Assembly (NCBI RefSeq): GCF_900116285.1
Contig: NZ_FPAJ01000002.1
Location: 124,001 to 188,000, forward strand
Direction: 5' to 3'
Length of the DNA: 64,000 nucleotides
Source of the DNA: Sulfitobacter marinus
GTDB lineage: Bacteria; Pseudomonadota; Alphaproteobacteria; Rhodobacterales; Rhodobacteraceae
Shown here: positions 10,036-19,350 of the stretch, one piece after another
Numbering within the stretch: the first letter of the stretch is position 1
How the letters are laid out: every line of letters starts with the position of its first letter
Notes under the pieces: generated by a model
Seen by the model: the letters and a program-made list of their open reading frames with translations, nothing else
Told to the model about the DNA's origin: nothing
Databases searched by the model: none
Made by a program: the position numbers and the translations under genes

Positions 10036-10076
10036 AAAGGCATCCGGATTTGCGTTCGGGTGCTTTGTTTATTTTG
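10036..10076 (+). terminator. Probable terminator of ubiK
   Basis: AAAG-CATCCG (one bulged G) pairs with CGGGTGCTTT across a ten-base loop, followed by GTTTATTTTG. The position, 30 bases after the ubiK stop, fits an intrinsic terminator, but one wobble pair and the bulge make it moderate. Confidence 0.45.
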
Positions 10077-10250
10077 TGGGCAGGGTGGTTTTATCGCCCT
10101 TCAGTCCAGTATCGGCGCGCAAACCTTTGTTAAGCATGAAATTTTTGTGACGTTATCCACAAAATACTGCGGTTATCCCCTAGCTTTTGCATCTATCCCC
10201 AGAAAAAGACTTGCCAGACCGCCATCATATGCGCACCATATCTAGTATGG

Positions 10251-10271
10251 GGTGCGGGAATATTCCCCACC
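10251..10271. promoter_or_regulatory. Palindrome upstream of the YbjN gene
   Basis: GGTG-C-GGGAATATTCCC-CACC is a near-perfect dyad about 72 bases before the gene start. It overlaps the right arm of another possible hairpin (10233-10255), so the two structures exclude each other if transcribed. It could equally be a DNA operator. Confidence 0.4.
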
Positions 10272-10342
10272 TTATAGTGAACTCACCCACGTATAGAGGT
10301 GCCGTTGGTGCCGATATGCCCAAGAAGATACGAGGTGGTAAC

Positions 10343-10843
10343 ATGGCCCTAAGCGAGCAATATCTTGACGACGAAATCCATCCCATCGACATCGTCGAAA
10401 ATCTGGCAGCTTTTAACGACTGGGATTTTGACAGAATTTCCGATGAACAGATCGCAATGGCGGTTGAGGGGCAGTGGCGGACCTATTCGATTACACTTGC
10501 ATGGTCTGCCTATGACGAAACGCTGCGGTTGATCTGTTCGTTTGAAATGGACCCACCTGCCGAAAAACTGCCCGAGCTATACCACCTGCTGAACGATATG
10601 AACGATCAATGCTGGGCGGGTGCGTTCACCTATTGGTCTGAACAAAAGACGATGATCTATCGCTATGGTCTGGTGCTATCTGGCGGTCGCGAGGCATCTG
10701 CCGAACAGATCGACACGATGATCGGTGCGGCTGTGCTCAGCGCTGAACGCTACTATCCGGCTGTGCAGCTTGTGCTTTGGGGCAACCAAACGCCCAAGCA
10801 GGCGCTAGAGGTTGCCATTGCAGAGGCCTACGGCCACGCGTAA
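10343..10843 (+). CDS. YbjN domain-containing protein
   Basis: The start at 10343 is chosen for its GAGGTGG ribosome site. The 166-residue product matches the YbjN family, whose fold resembles type III secretion chaperones: an N-terminal strand-helix with WDFDRISDEQIAMAVEG, a central YSITLAWSAYDETLRLICSF hairpin, and a C-terminal helix ending in PKQALEVAIAEAYGHA. In enterobacteria YbjN affects motility and stress responses; the role in alphaproteobacteria is unknown to me. It is 38 bases upstream of proC on the same strand, so it may head that operon. Confidence 0.85.
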   Translation: MALSEQYLDDEIHPIDIVENLAAFNDWDFDRISDEQIAMAVEGQWRTYSITLAWSAYDETLRLICSFEMDPPAEKLPELYHLLNDMNDQCWAGAFTYWSEQKTMIYRYGLVLSGGREASAEQIDTMIGAAVLSAERYYPAVQLVLWGNQTPKQALEVAIAEAYGHA

Positions 10844-10881
10844 GTGTTGCCCCCAAGTGTTTAAAATTGGGGGCTATCGCG

Positions 10882-11697
10882 ATGAAAGATACACGTATTG
10901 CTAAAGACGGGCTGGTTCTGCTGGGCTGTGGCAAGATGGGTTCAGCGATGCTGGCCGGTTGGCTGGCGCGTGGATTGCCGAAATCATCGGTTTGGGTGAT
11001 TGATCCCTATCCATCTGACTGGCTGAAAGATCAGGGCGTTCAGTTGAACGTCGATCTGCCTGCCGCCCCCGCCATCGTGTTGGTCGCTGTAAAACCGCAA
11101 ATGATGGGCGACGCCTTGCCGACGTTGCAGGCGATGGGCAATGGCAAGACCGTGTTCGTGAGCGTCGCCGCGGGCACCACAATCGCCACCTTTGAGAAAA
11201 CACTGGGTGCGCAGACACCGATCGTGCGCGCCATGCCGAACACGCCTGCCGCCGTAAGCCAAGGCATCACCGCTATCGTTGGTAATGATAATGTCGGTGC
11301 CAAGGGCATGGCCGAGGCCGATGAGCTGCTGAGCGCCGTCGGTGACGTGGTCTGTTTGGAGGAAGAGGCGCAGATTGATGCGGTGACGGGGGTCAGCGGC
11401 TCTGGCCCGGCCTATGTATTTCACATGATCGAAACCATGGCGGCGGGCGGTGTTGCCCAAGGGCTAAGCCCGGAACTGGCGTTGCAACTGGCGACAGCGA
11501 CTGTTGCCGGGGCAGGGGCCTTGGCCAAAGCGGCGGATGAAGACCCCACGCAATTGCGCAAGAACGTGACCAGCCCGAATGGTACGACGCAGGCCGCGCT
11601 TGAGGTGCTGATGGATGAAGAAAACGGATTTCCGGCCCTGCTAAAGCGCGCTGTCGCTGCCGCCGCCGATCGGTCGAGGGAGCTGTCGCGTGACTGA
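10882..11697 (+). CDS. proC: Pyrroline-5-carboxylate reductase
   Basis: The last enzyme of proline synthesis: it reduces 1-pyrroline-5-carboxylate with NAD(P)H. The 271-residue product has the Rossmann motif GCGKMG at residues 15-20, AVKPQ near 69-73, RAMPNTPA near 114-121 and the P5CR signature SPNGTT near 230 close to the C-terminus. The start at 10882 gives the usual length. Its end overlaps the next gene by eight bases, so it is translationally coupled to the CsaA-like gene and the dehydrogenase. Confidence 0.96.
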   Translation: MKDTRIAKDGLVLLGCGKMGSAMLAGWLARGLPKSSVWVIDPYPSDWLKDQGVQLNVDLPAAPAIVLVAVKPQMMGDALPTLQAMGNGKTVFVSVAAGTTIATFEKTLGAQTPIVRAMPNTPAAVSQGITAIVGNDNVGAKGMAEADELLSAVGDVVCLEEEAQIDAVTGVSGSGPAYVFHMIETMAAGGVAQGLSPELALQLATATVAGAGALAKAADEDPTQLRKNVTSPNGTTQAALEVLMDEENGFPALLKRAVAAAADRSRELSRD

Positions 11698-12028
11698 GAT
11701 CAGCTTTGACGAGTTTCTGGCGGTTGATATCCGCGTTGGCACGGTCACACGTGCCGAGCCTTTCCCCGAAGCGCGTAAACCCGCCATCAAGATGTGGATC
11801 GATTTTGGCCCCGAGGTGGGCGAACGCAAGACATCCGCTCAGATCACGGTGCATTACACGCCCGAAGATCTGGTCGGCACCCAAGTCATGGGTGTGGTGA
11901 ATTTCCCGCCACGCCAGATCGGGCCGTTCATGTCCGAGGTTCTGGTGCTTGGGGTACCTGATGAGAACGGGGCGATTGTGCTGACGCGGCCCGCGCAGCC
12001 TGTCCCAAACGGAGGACGCTTGCATTGA
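11690..12028 (+). CDS. csaA: CsaA-like tRNA-binding domain protein
   Basis: A 112-residue protein that is a single OB-fold tRNA-binding (EMAP/Trbp111) domain. It shows DIRVGTV near residue 12, AIKMWIDFG near 31, the KTSAQI pattern near 47 and the C-terminal EVLVLGVPDENG. Its length and dimer-forming C-terminus fit CsaA, proposed as a secretion chaperone in Bacillus; the RNA-binding role is better supported by the fold. It overlaps proC by eight bases and the dehydrogenase by four. Confidence 0.88.
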   Translation: MTEISFDEFLAVDIRVGTVTRAEPFPEARKPAIKMWIDFGPEVGERKTSAQITVHYTPEDLVGTQVMGVVNFPPRQIGPFMSEVLVLGVPDENGAIVLTRPAQPVPNGGRLH

Positions 12029-12975
12029 CCAAACTATTGATTGCCCGCCCCGCCCCCGACGAAGTGCGTGCCGCGCTTGCGGGCTTTGATGTGACATACC
12101 GCGACATTGATACGCCGATGTCAGCGGATGAAATGCGCGCGGCCTTGCGTGACTATGATGGTGTGCTGCCGACCTTGGGGGACATGTTTTCCGCCAATCT
12201 GTTCGCGCAGATAGAAAACCTGCGCTGCAAAATCCTCGCCAATTTTGGGGTCGGGTATAACCATATTGATGCGGCGGCGGCCAAAGCCAGCGGCATTCTC
12301 GTGTCCAACACGCCCGGTGCTGTGACGGATGCCACCGCAGATATCGGCATGACGCTGATGTTGATGGCAGCCCGCCGCGCCGGCGAAGGCGAACGGCTTG
12401 TGCGCTCTGGCGCTTGGACCGGTTGGCACCCATCGCAACTGCTGGGTATGCATTTGACGGGCAAGACCGTTGGCATCGTCGGCATGGGCCGGATCGGCCA
12501 AGCGGTGGCACAGCGGTGTCATTTTGGGTTTTCCATGCCGGTAAAATACTTCAGCCGCAGCGCCAAAGACCTTGCCTATGAGGCCGAGCATATCAGCGAC
12601 CTTACAGCCTTGGTCGCCGCTGTGGATGTCGTGGTGATTGCGGTTCCGGGGGGCGATGACACGCATCATCTGATTGATGCCGATGTTTTGGCGGCGATGC
12701 GGCCCCATGGCCTGTTGATCAACATCGCCCGCGGCAACATCGTCGATGAAAACGCGCTGATTGATGCTTTGCAGGCAGGGTCCATCGGCGGTGCGGGTTT
12801 GGACGTTTACGAATTCGAACCGGCGGTTCCAGACGCGTTGCGCGCCTTGGATAACGTGGTTCTGTTGCCGCATTTGGGCACAGCGTCCCACGAGGTGCGG
12901 TTGAATATGTGGATGATGGCGGTCGATAATCTAAAGGCCGGTGTCGCAGGGCAAACGCCCCCGAACGCAGTTTAG
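12025..12975 (+). CDS. D-2-hydroxyacid dehydrogenase (glyoxylate/hydroxypyruvate reductase type)
   Basis: A 316-residue NAD(P)-dependent dehydrogenase of the D-isomer family. The substrate domain carries NFGVGYNHID near residues 72-81, the nucleotide-binding GMGRIG near 153-158, the catalytic Arg in INIARGNIVDE near 232-242, and the Glu/His pair in VYEFEPAVPD and LLPHLGTAS. These point to a glycerate or glyoxylate/hydroxypyruvate reductase rather than phosphoglycerate dehydrogenase, which is longer. It ends the proC operon and overlaps the convergent tdk by four bases. Confidence 0.9.
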   Translation: MTKLLIARPAPDEVRAALAGFDVTYRDIDTPMSADEMRAALRDYDGVLPTLGDMFSANLFAQIENLRCKILANFGVGYNHIDAAAAKASGILVSNTPGAVTDATADIGMTLMLMAARRAGEGERLVRSGAWTGWHPSQLLGMHLTGKTVGIVGMGRIGQAVAQRCHFGFSMPVKYFSRSAKDLAYEAEHISDLTALVAAVDVVVIAVPGGDDTHHLIDADVLAAMRPHGLLINIARGNIVDENALIDALQAGSIGGAGLDVYEFEPAVPDALRALDNVVLLPHLGTASHEVRLNMWMMAVDNLKAGVAGQTPPNAV

Positions 12976-13550
12976 CGCCCGACGGCCGCGCGCCAGTGGC
13001 GACGGCAGAGCGAGACATAGGTCTCGTTCCCGCCGATCTGTACCTGCGCGCCCTCTTTGATGGCTTGTCCCTGTGCATCCTGACGTACCACCATCGTGGC
13101 TTTCTTGCCGCAATGGCAGATGGTGCGCACTTCGCGCATCTCATCCGCGAGCGCCAGCAAGGTTGCCGAACCGGGGAACAAAAGCCCCCGAAAATCGACC
13201 CGCAACCCGTAGCACATGATCGGCACGCCTAAATCATCGACGGCACGGGCCAATTGCCAAACTTGTTCTTCGCCCAGAAACTGCGCCTCGTCGATAAAGA
13301 TACAGGCGCAGGGACCTGACTCCAGACGGGCCTTGATCTTTTCAAACAGATCTTCGTCAGTGCCAAATGTATCGGCCTCTTGTCCGATGCCGATGCGTGA
13401 CGCGATACGTCCGTCGCCCGCACGATTATCAAATTGCGCCGTCAGCAAATACGGGACCATGCCGCGCTCCACATAGTTATGTGCGGCTTGCAGCAGCACC
13501 GTGGATTTGCCTGCGTTCATGGTCGAGTAGTGGAAGTATAGCTTTGCCAT
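12972..13550 (-). CDS. tdk: Thymidine kinase (type II)
   Basis: A 192-residue cytoplasmic kinase that phosphorylates thymidine with ATP. The P-loop MNAGKST is at residues 11-17, the catalytic-Glu motif FIDEAQF at 85-91, and a zinc ribbon is formed by the CHCGKKA pair and a later CRRHW. Length is typical of the bacterial type II enzyme. It works in the same salvage network as the cdd-deoA-deoB-upp operon 16 kb away. Confidence 0.95.
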   Translation of the reverse strand: MAKLYFHYSTMNAGKSTVLLQAAHNYVERGMVPYLLTAQFDNRAGDGRIASRIGIGQEADTFGTDEDLFEKIKARLESGPCACIFIDEAQFLGEEQVWQLARAVDDLGVPIMCYGLRVDFRGLLFPGSATLLALADEMREVRTICHCGKKATMVVRQDAQGQAIKEGAQVQIGGNETYVSLCRRHWRAAVGR

Positions 13551-13651
13551 GGGTCCCTTTACAGGCAGTCGGGGCGGGCGTTCAAGGTGGGTGCTGCGAA
13601 TTGATGGCGGGGATGGCGTGCGGTCACAAAAACCATAGATAAACGCCGCGC

Positions 13652-14776
13652 TTACCCGTGGCGTTCAACCAGTACAGAGCCGACGGAATATCCCGCACCA
13701 AATGAACAGATCAGCCCAACATCCCCTTCGGCCAGATCGCTGGAATATTTGGAAAATGCGATGATCGATCCAGCGGATGATGTGTTTGCATAGTCTTGCA
13801 GAATATTGGGTTGTTCGCCTGCCTCTGGTGCGCGGCCAAGCACCTTGCGCCCGATGAAATCATTCATCGATTTGTTGGCCTGATGCAGCCAAATCCGTTT
13901 CAGATCAGCTGCCTCGACGCCATCGTCCGCCATATGGCCCGCGATATGTTCTGCGACCATGGGCAGCACTTCCTTGAACACTTTGCGCCCGTTTTGCATG
14001 AATTGCATGTCACGGCGATCCGCAACACCATCGGGGCGTGACCGGCGCAGGAAACCGTTGTTGTTGCGAATGTTGTTTGAGAACTGCGTCGCACAACGGG
14101 TCGATTTAATCTCGAAATAGGGGCCTGTTGCGTCCTCGACCCGTTCAATCAAAACGGCGGTGGCAACGTCACCAAAGATGAAATGGCAATCACGGTCGCG
14201 CCATTCCAGATGGGCTGAACAAATCTCGGGGTTCACGACCAGCGCCGACCGGATCGATCCGGACCGTATCATGTCGGCAGCGGCCTGAATGCCAAAGGTG
14301 GCCGACGAACAGGCCACGTTCATGTCAAAGGCAAAGCCGTTGATTTCCAACAGGTCCTGAATTTCAATCGCCACCGCAGGATACGCGCGTTCAAGGTTCG
14401 ACGCGGCGCAAATCACCGCATCCACATCCGCCGCCGTCTTGCCCGCATCAGCCAATGCCTTTTGCGCGGCATCCAGCGCCATTTCAGCCATTATCCCGGG
14501 TTCATCATCCGACCGTTGGCGCAGCAGCGGGTGCATAACCTTTGGGTCCAGAATGCCGGTTTTGTCCATGACATAGCGTTGCTCAATGCCCGACGCCTTA
14601 AAGATAAACTCTTCCGAGGAATGATCCTTGGCCGCAAGCGTGCCCGCCGCGATCTCGTCGGCGTGTTCGACGTTATAAAGATCGGCATAGGCGTTAAAGG
14701 CGACAACCAGCTCGGCGTTGGTGATAACCTGATCCGGCGTGAAAATCCCGCTACCGGTAATGGCTGGTGTGTACAT
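13652..14776 (-). CDS. Beta-ketoacyl-ACP synthase III family protein (PA3286-like)
   Basis: With the start at 14776 the protein has 374 residues, longer than canonical FabH (about 320). The KAS III triad is intact: Cys in NVACSSATFG (C156), His in IWLHQAN (H298) and Asn in YANTSSAG (N331). The N-terminal insertion (residues 30-90, with EFIFKASGIEQRYVMDKTGIL) resembles Pseudomonas aeruginosa PA3286, which as I recall condenses medium-chain acyl-CoA from beta-oxidation with malonyl-ACP to shunt it into lipid synthesis. That role here is inferred from similarity. It is a single gene, not in a fab cluster. Confidence 0.85.
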   Translation of the reverse strand: MYTPAITGSGIFTPDQVITNAELVVAFNAYADLYNVEHADEIAAGTLAAKDHSSEEFIFKASGIEQRYVMDKTGILDPKVMHPLLRQRSDDEPGIMAEMALDAAQKALADAGKTAADVDAVICAASNLERAYPAVAIEIQDLLEINGFAFDMNVACSSATFGIQAAADMIRSGSIRSALVVNPEICSAHLEWRDRDCHFIFGDVATAVLIERVEDATGPYFEIKSTRCATQFSNNIRNNNGFLRRSRPDGVADRRDMQFMQNGRKVFKEVLPMVAEHIAGHMADDGVEAADLKRIWLHQANKSMNDFIGRKVLGRAPEAGEQPNILQDYANTSSAGSIIAFSKYSSDLAEGDVGLICSFGAGYSVGSVLVERHG

Positions 14777-14930
14777 GATGAACCCTTTCTTGCAGACCAC
14801 CGATAAAGCCCAAAACAAGCAGTAAGGTCAAGCTGAAGCGCCCCGCTTTGCGCCCGTTTGCGTGATAAACGGTTGTCATGCCGGGGGCTTGATTGCACTG
14901 TCGTCCAAACCCACCCATACCGGAGCCGCC

Positions 14931-15641
14931 ATGACCCTGCCGCCGCTTTTGCCCCTTGGTGAACTTGATCAGCTTGCCCAAGAAATGGGAACTGATAAAT
15001 CATCGCGCACCCATGACTACATGCGGCTGTATGAGTTTCTGTTCAAACCGTTCAAGGATCAGGAGTTCTGCTTTATGGAGCTGGGCGTCGGCCTGCCGCG
15101 CATCAAAGCGGCGTCTTTGCGGTCATGGCGGCAGTTCTTTACCAAGGCGCTGATCGTGGGCGTGGATAATGACCGGCGGGTGCGCAAATTTTCAGGCGAT
15201 GATTTCACGATCTGCATCGGTGACGCGTCGGACCCCGCGTTTCTGACCAAAATGGCGCAGACTTATAAGCCGTCCATCGTGCTGGACGACGCCAGCCACA
15301 AATGGTCGCATCAGATCATCGCGTTCAAAACCATGTTCCCGTTGCTGCCCCCTGGGGGGCTATACGTGATCGAGGATATTTTCACGTCCTTCCCGATGCC
15401 GATCAAATATGACGTCTACGCGGATCATCCTGAATCCTGCTGGACCTTCATCTCGCGGCTACAGGCGGCTTTGGCTGGCTGCCAAACCGAATGGCCCGCA
15501 CTAAGCGCAGAGGAATCCGAGCTGGTGTCCTGGATCGACGCCGTGTTCCTGACCCGCCGCACGGTGATCTTTGTGAAGAGGGAGGCGCAGCGCCCTGAGG
15601 AAGTAGAGCGGGTGGCGGAGTTGAAGCGGCGGCAGGGGTGA
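14931..15641 (+). CDS. Class I SAM-dependent methyltransferase-like protein
   Basis: A 236-residue protein; I use the ATG at 14931 because the frame upstream lacks a plausible ribosome site. It resembles the CmcI/macrocin-O-methyltransferase group: MGTDKSSRTHDY near residues 20-31, a SAM-site strand MELGVG at about 50-55, VGVDND near 84-89 and the VLDDASHKW segment near 123-131. GGLYVIEDI near 150 is the typical post-core strand. Its substrate is not known. It converges on carB and stands alone. Confidence 0.7.
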   Translation: MTLPPLLPLGELDQLAQEMGTDKSSRTHDYMRLYEFLFKPFKDQEFCFMELGVGLPRIKAASLRSWRQFFTKALIVGVDNDRRVRKFSGDDFTICIGDASDPAFLTKMAQTYKPSIVLDDASHKWSHQIIAFKTMFPLLPPGGLYVIEDIFTSFPMPIKYDVYADHPESCWTFISRLQAALAGCQTEWPALSAEESELVSWIDAVFLTRRTVIFVKREAQRPEEVERVAELKRRQG

Positions 15642-15821
15642 GGAGACAGCCGCCAAGCCCGGAATCAAGCCGCAGGCACCGGGCCATCGCCTGCCCGCCC
15701 CACGGGTAGGCGATTTATCAAGGCTGAGCACGTCTTGGATAACACACATCACGGCAGCAGAGATAAAGTGGTCAGATCAACAGTTGCATCGCCTTCCCGC
15801 AGGCAGGCTATGCCCCTTTGA

Positions 15822-18800
15822 TTACCCCTGCAGCGACTTCACGCCAATCTCGTCTTCGGCCTGTGCTTTGATCGCCAGTGCGGCCGCATAGGATCCCGCA
15901 GCGGTGGTGAAGTACGGGATCTTGTCATAGAGCGCGATGGAGCGGATGGATTTGCTGTCTTCGACCGCTTGCGCGCCTTCGGTGGTGTTCATCACCAGTT
16001 GGATCGCTTCGTCCTTCATCATGTCGGTGATGTCGGGGCGGCCTTCGTAGACTTTGTTGACGATCTGACACGCGATATCGTGGGATGTCAGCCAATCGGC
16101 GGTGCCACGGGTCGCGACGATGGTAAAGTCTTGCTCGAGCAGGATGCGCGCGGCGCTTAGCATGTCGTCGGTTTTATCCATGTCCTTGATCGACAGGAAG
16201 GCGCAGCCGTTGCGGGGCAGCGGGTTGCCGGCACCCATTTGCGCCTTGAGGAAGGCGCGGGGAAAGTCACGATCCCAGCCCATGACTTCACCGGTAGAGC
16301 GCATTTCCGGCCCCAGCAGCGTGTCGACACCGGGGAAACGGGCGAAGGGTAGCACCGCCTCTTTCACCGAGAACCACGGCATGTTCGGGTCGGCCAACGT
16401 CATCGGATCGCCAAGCGGCAGCACGTCGTCATAGGCGGCGTCGGCGTTATAGGGCGCGCGCAGCGGGAAGTTCGACAGCGGCTCGCCCGCCATGATCCGC
16501 GCGGCGATGGATGCGATAGCTGAATCGGTTGCTTTGGCCACGAAAGGCACGGTGCGCGAGGCGCGAGGGTTGACCTCGATCAGGTAAATCTCGCCGTCTT
16601 TGATCGCGAACTGGATGTTCATCAGGCCGACCACGTTGAGCGCAAGGGCCAGCGCCTTGGTCTGTTTTTCGACCTCGGCGATGATGTCGCGGGGTAGGGA
16701 ATAGGGGGGCAGCGAACAGGCGCTGTCACCGGAGTGAACGCCCGCCTCTTCGATGTGTTGCATGATGCCTGCGACGTGGACGTTCTTGCCGTCGCACAGC
16801 GCGTCAACGTCAAGCTCGACCGCGCCGGACAGGTAGTTGTCGAGCAGCACGGGGCTTTTCCCGGAAACAACAACGGCCTCACGGATGTAGCGTTCAAGGC
16901 TGGCTTGGTCGCGCACAATCTCCATCGCGCGGCCGCCCAAGACGTAGGAGGGGCGGATCACCAGCGGGAAGCCGATGTCGGCGGCGATTGAAAGCGCCTC
17001 GGCGTCGGAATGGGCGATGCCGTTATGGGGCTGCTTTAGGCCAAGTTTCTTGATCAGATCGGCAAAGCGTTCGCGGTCTTCGGCCAGATCGATCATGTCG
17101 GGTGTGGTGCCAAGGATCGGGATGCCTGCGTCTTGCAAGGCTTGCGCGATTTTCAGCGGGGTTTGACCGCCGAATTGAACGATCACACCGTGCAGCGTGC
17201 CGTTTTCCTGTTCGACGCGCATGATTTCCATGACGTGTTCAAAGGTCAGCGGCTCGAAATACAAGCGGTCCGAGGTATCATAGTCGGTCGATACGGTTTC
17301 GGGGTTACAGTTGACCATAATGGTTTCGTAACCCGCGTCGGTCAGCGCATAGCAGGCGTGACAGCAGCAATAATCAAACTCAATGCCTTGGCCGATGCGG
17401 TTCGGGCCACCGCCCAGGATCACGACCTTTTTGCGGTCGGACGGGCGGGCCTCGCATTCGACTTCGTCAAAGGCGGGAGATTCGTAGGTGGAATACATGT
17501 AAGGGGTTTGCGCTTCGAACTCGGCGGCGCAGGTGTCGATGCGTTTGAACACGGCCTTGACGCCAAGGTTCAGGCGGGCGCGGCGCACGTTGTCTTCGTC
17601 GCGGCCGGTCAGTGTCGCAAGGCGTGCGTCGGTAAAGCCCATCATCTTGAGCTGGCGCATGCCAGTCTCTGTCAACGGAAGACCCTCTTCACGCACAACT
17701 TCCTCGGCCTCGACGATCTCGCGGATACGGGCAAGGAACCACGGGTCGAACATGGTCACCCCGTGGATGTCCACGTCGGACATGCCGTGGCGCATCGCTT
17801 GGGCGATGGTGCGCATGCGATCCGGTGTTTGCTTGCTGATCGCTTTGATCAGGGCGGCCTGTTCGGGGGCACCGGGGATGTCGATCTCGTCAAAACCGGT
17901 CAGGCCTGATTCCATCGAGGCCAGCGCCTTTTGCAGGGATTCGTGGATGGTGCGGCCAATCGCCATCGCCTCGCCCACGGATTTCATCGCGGTGGTCAGA
18001 TAGGGTTCGGAACCGGGGAATTTCTCAAAGGCGAATTTCGGGATCTTGGTAACGACATAGTCGATTGTCGGCTCAAAGCTCGCTGGGGTGACGCCGGTGA
18101 TGTCGTTATCAAGCTCGTCCAGGGTAAAGCCAACGGCCAGTTTCGCCGCGATTTTGGCAATCGGAAAGCCCGTGGCCTTGGAGGCTAGTGCAGAGGAACG
18201 GCTGACGCGGGGGTTCATTTCGATCACGACCATACGGCCATCGGCAGGGTTCACGGCCCATTGCACGTTCGATCCGCCGGTTTCGACGCCAATCTCGCGC
18301 AGGACGGCGATCGAGTGATTGCGCATGATCTGGTATTCTTTGTCGGTCAAGGTCAGCGCCGGGGCGACGGTAATCGAATCGCCCGTGTGCACGCCCATTG
18401 GATCCACGTTTTCGATGGAGCAGACGATGATGGCGTTGTCGGCAGTGTCGCGCACGACCTCCATCTCGTATTCTTTCCAGCCCAGCAGGGATTCGTCGAT
18501 CAGGATTTGCCCCATCGGGGACGCGTCCATGCCCGAGCGGCAGAAGAACTCATAATCGTCGCGGTTATAGGCCACACCGCCGCCGGTGCCGCCCATGGTA
18601 AAGGCGGGGCGGATGATCGCGGGCAGACCGACATATTCAAGCGCTTCGAGCGCGATGGCCACACCCGCGGCAAGGTCTTTTTTGCCGTCGGCATTCTTGG
18701 GGGCCGTGACGATGGTGGCCTTGGGGTTTTCGATGCCGAGACGATCCATCGCTTCGCGGAAAAGCTGGCGATCTTCTGCCATTTCAATGGCTTCGCGCTT

Positions 18801-19154
18801 GGCCCCGATCATTTCGACGCCGTATTTTTCCAGCACGCCCATTTCTTCGAGGGCGAGGGAGGTGTTCAGCCCGGTCTGGCCACCCATGGTGGGCAGCAAC
18901 GCATCGGGGCGTTCTTTTTCGATGATTTTCGCGACGATTTCGGGGGTAATCGGTTCGATATATGTGGCGTCTGCCAGCCCGGGGTCGGTCATGATGGTGG
19001 CGGGGTTGGAGTTGACGAGGATGACGCGGTAGCCTTCCTCTTTCAGGGCCTTACAGGCCTGAGCGCCAGAATAGTCGAATTCGCAGGCCTGACCAATCAC
19101 GATGGGCCCTGCACCAATGATCATAATCGATTGGATATCGGTTCTTTTCGGCAT
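15822..19154 (-). CDS. carB: Carbamoyl-phosphate synthase large subunit
   Basis: A 1110-residue ATP-grasp enzyme that makes carbamoyl phosphate from bicarbonate, ammonia (from the CarA glutaminase subunit) and two ATP, feeding arginine and pyrimidine synthesis. The N-terminal half begins [20 protein letters not shown] and the duplicated C-terminal half [21 protein letters not shown] (each seen near residues 10 and 575). [13 protein letters not shown] and [13 protein letters not shown] are the two ATP-grasp metal motifs. The last 150 residues are an MGS-like allosteric domain. carA is not in the window. An intergenic repeat copy begins just upstream of the start. Confidence 0.98.
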   Translation of the reverse strand: MPKRTDIQSIMIIGAGPIVIGQACEFDYSGAQACKALKEEGYRVILVNSNPATIMTDPGLADATYIEPITPEIVAKIIEKERPDALLPTMGGQTGLNTSLALEEMGVLEKYGVEMIGAKREAIEMAEDRQLFREAMDRLGIENPKATIVTAPKNADGKKDLAAGVAIALEALEYVGLPAIIRPAFTMGGTGGGVAYNRDDYEFFCRSGMDASPMGQILIDESLLGWKEYEMEVVRDTADNAIIVCSIENVDPMGVHTGDSITVAPALTLTDKEYQIMRNHSIAVLREIGVETGGSNVQWAVNPADGRMVVIEMNPRVSRSSALASKATGFPIAKIAAKLAVGFTLDELDNDITGVTPASFEPTIDYVVTKIPKFAFEKFPGSEPYLTTAMKSVGEAMAIGRTIHESLQKALASMESGLTGFDEIDIPGAPEQAALIKAISKQTPDRMRTIAQAMRHGMSDVDIHGVTMFDPWFLARIREIVEAEEVVREEGLPLTETGMRQLKMMGFTDARLATLTGRDEDNVRRARLNLGVKAVFKRIDTCAAEFEAQTPYMYSTYESPAFDEVECEARPSDRKKVVILGGGPNRIGQGIEFDYCCCHACYALTDAGYETIMVNCNPETVSTDYDTSDRLYFEPLTFEHVMEIMRVEQENGTLHGVIVQFGGQTPLKIAQALQDAGIPILGTTPDMIDLAEDRERFADLIKKLGLKQPHNGIAHSDAEALSIAADIGFPLVIRPSYVLGGRAMEIVRDQASLERYIREAVVVSGKSPVLLDNYLSGAVELDVDALCDGKNVHVAGIMQHIEEAGVHSGDSACSLPPYSLPRDIIAEVEKQTKALALALNVVGLMNIQFAIKDGEIYLIEVNPRASRTVPFVAKATDSAIASIAARIMAGEPLSNFPLRAPYNADAAYDDVLPLGDPMTLADPNMPWFSVKEAVLPFARFPGVDTLLGPEMRSTGEVMGWDRDFPRAFLKAQMGAGNPLPRNGCAFLSIKDMDKTDDMLSAARILLEQDFTIVATRGTADWLTSHDIACQIVNKVYEGRPDITDMMKDEAIQLVMNTTEGAQAVEDSKSIRSIALYDKIPYFTTAAGSYAAALAIKAQAEDEIGVKSLQG

Positions 19155-19162
19155 GCTTCAGG

Positions 19163-19181
19163 CCCCCGGGATATTTGCAAA
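19163..19181 (+). repeat. Intergenic repeat copy 1 (short, carB upstream)
   Basis: CCCCCGGGATATTTGCAAA, sharing the CCCCGGGATATTT core with the copy at 19269-19310 but lacking the GC hairpin and the right part. It lies 9 bases upstream of the carB start codon. Confidence 0.5.
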
Positions 19182-19268
19182 TTCTCCGCGTTATAGGCGT
19201 TGGGGGGAGAGGTGCAAGGGGGGATGATCGGTATTCTGGCCGGGTTTTGGGTTTGGTTGGCGCGGATT

Positions 19269-19310
19269 GGGGCGCTGCCCCAAACCCCGGGATATTTAAG
19301 AGCCAGAGAA
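19269..19310 (+). repeat. Intergenic repeat copy 2
   Basis: A GC hairpin (GGGGCGCTGCCCC) followed by CCCCGGGATATTTAAGAG and CCAGAGAA. The same right-hand sequence recurs at 57361-57412 and, inverted, at 57432-57455. It sits between carB and the esterase gene. Confidence 0.65.
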
Positions 19311-19350
19311 CAAGTGACGTTTGGCAGGGTATCGGCGCGCGTGCGCGGGT

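Larger units (their letters stand above)
10005..10342. other. 338-base intergenic region between ubiK and the YbjN gene
   Basis: Beyond the ubiK terminator I see no gene. The region holds one perfect DnaA-box sequence (TTATCCACA, 10153-10161) that stands alone, a 12-base palindrome GGGAATATTCCC, a TATAGT that could be a -10 element at 10273-10278, and the ribosome site GAGGTGG of the YbjN gene. The stretch is more A+T-rich than the flanking genes. Confidence 0.6.

Noticed and set aside
10153-10161. A perfect DnaA-box sequence TTATCCACA with two looser TTATCCC-type words nearby, as for an origin.
   Set aside because: Only one full box is present, with no AT-rich unwinding tract or dnaA, parAB or similar origin genes nearby, so a replication origin is not supported.
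14862-14930. A longer start for the SAM-dependent methyltransferase gene.
   Set aside because: No ribosome site or conserved sequence is in this extension, and the ATG at 14931 gives a better start.
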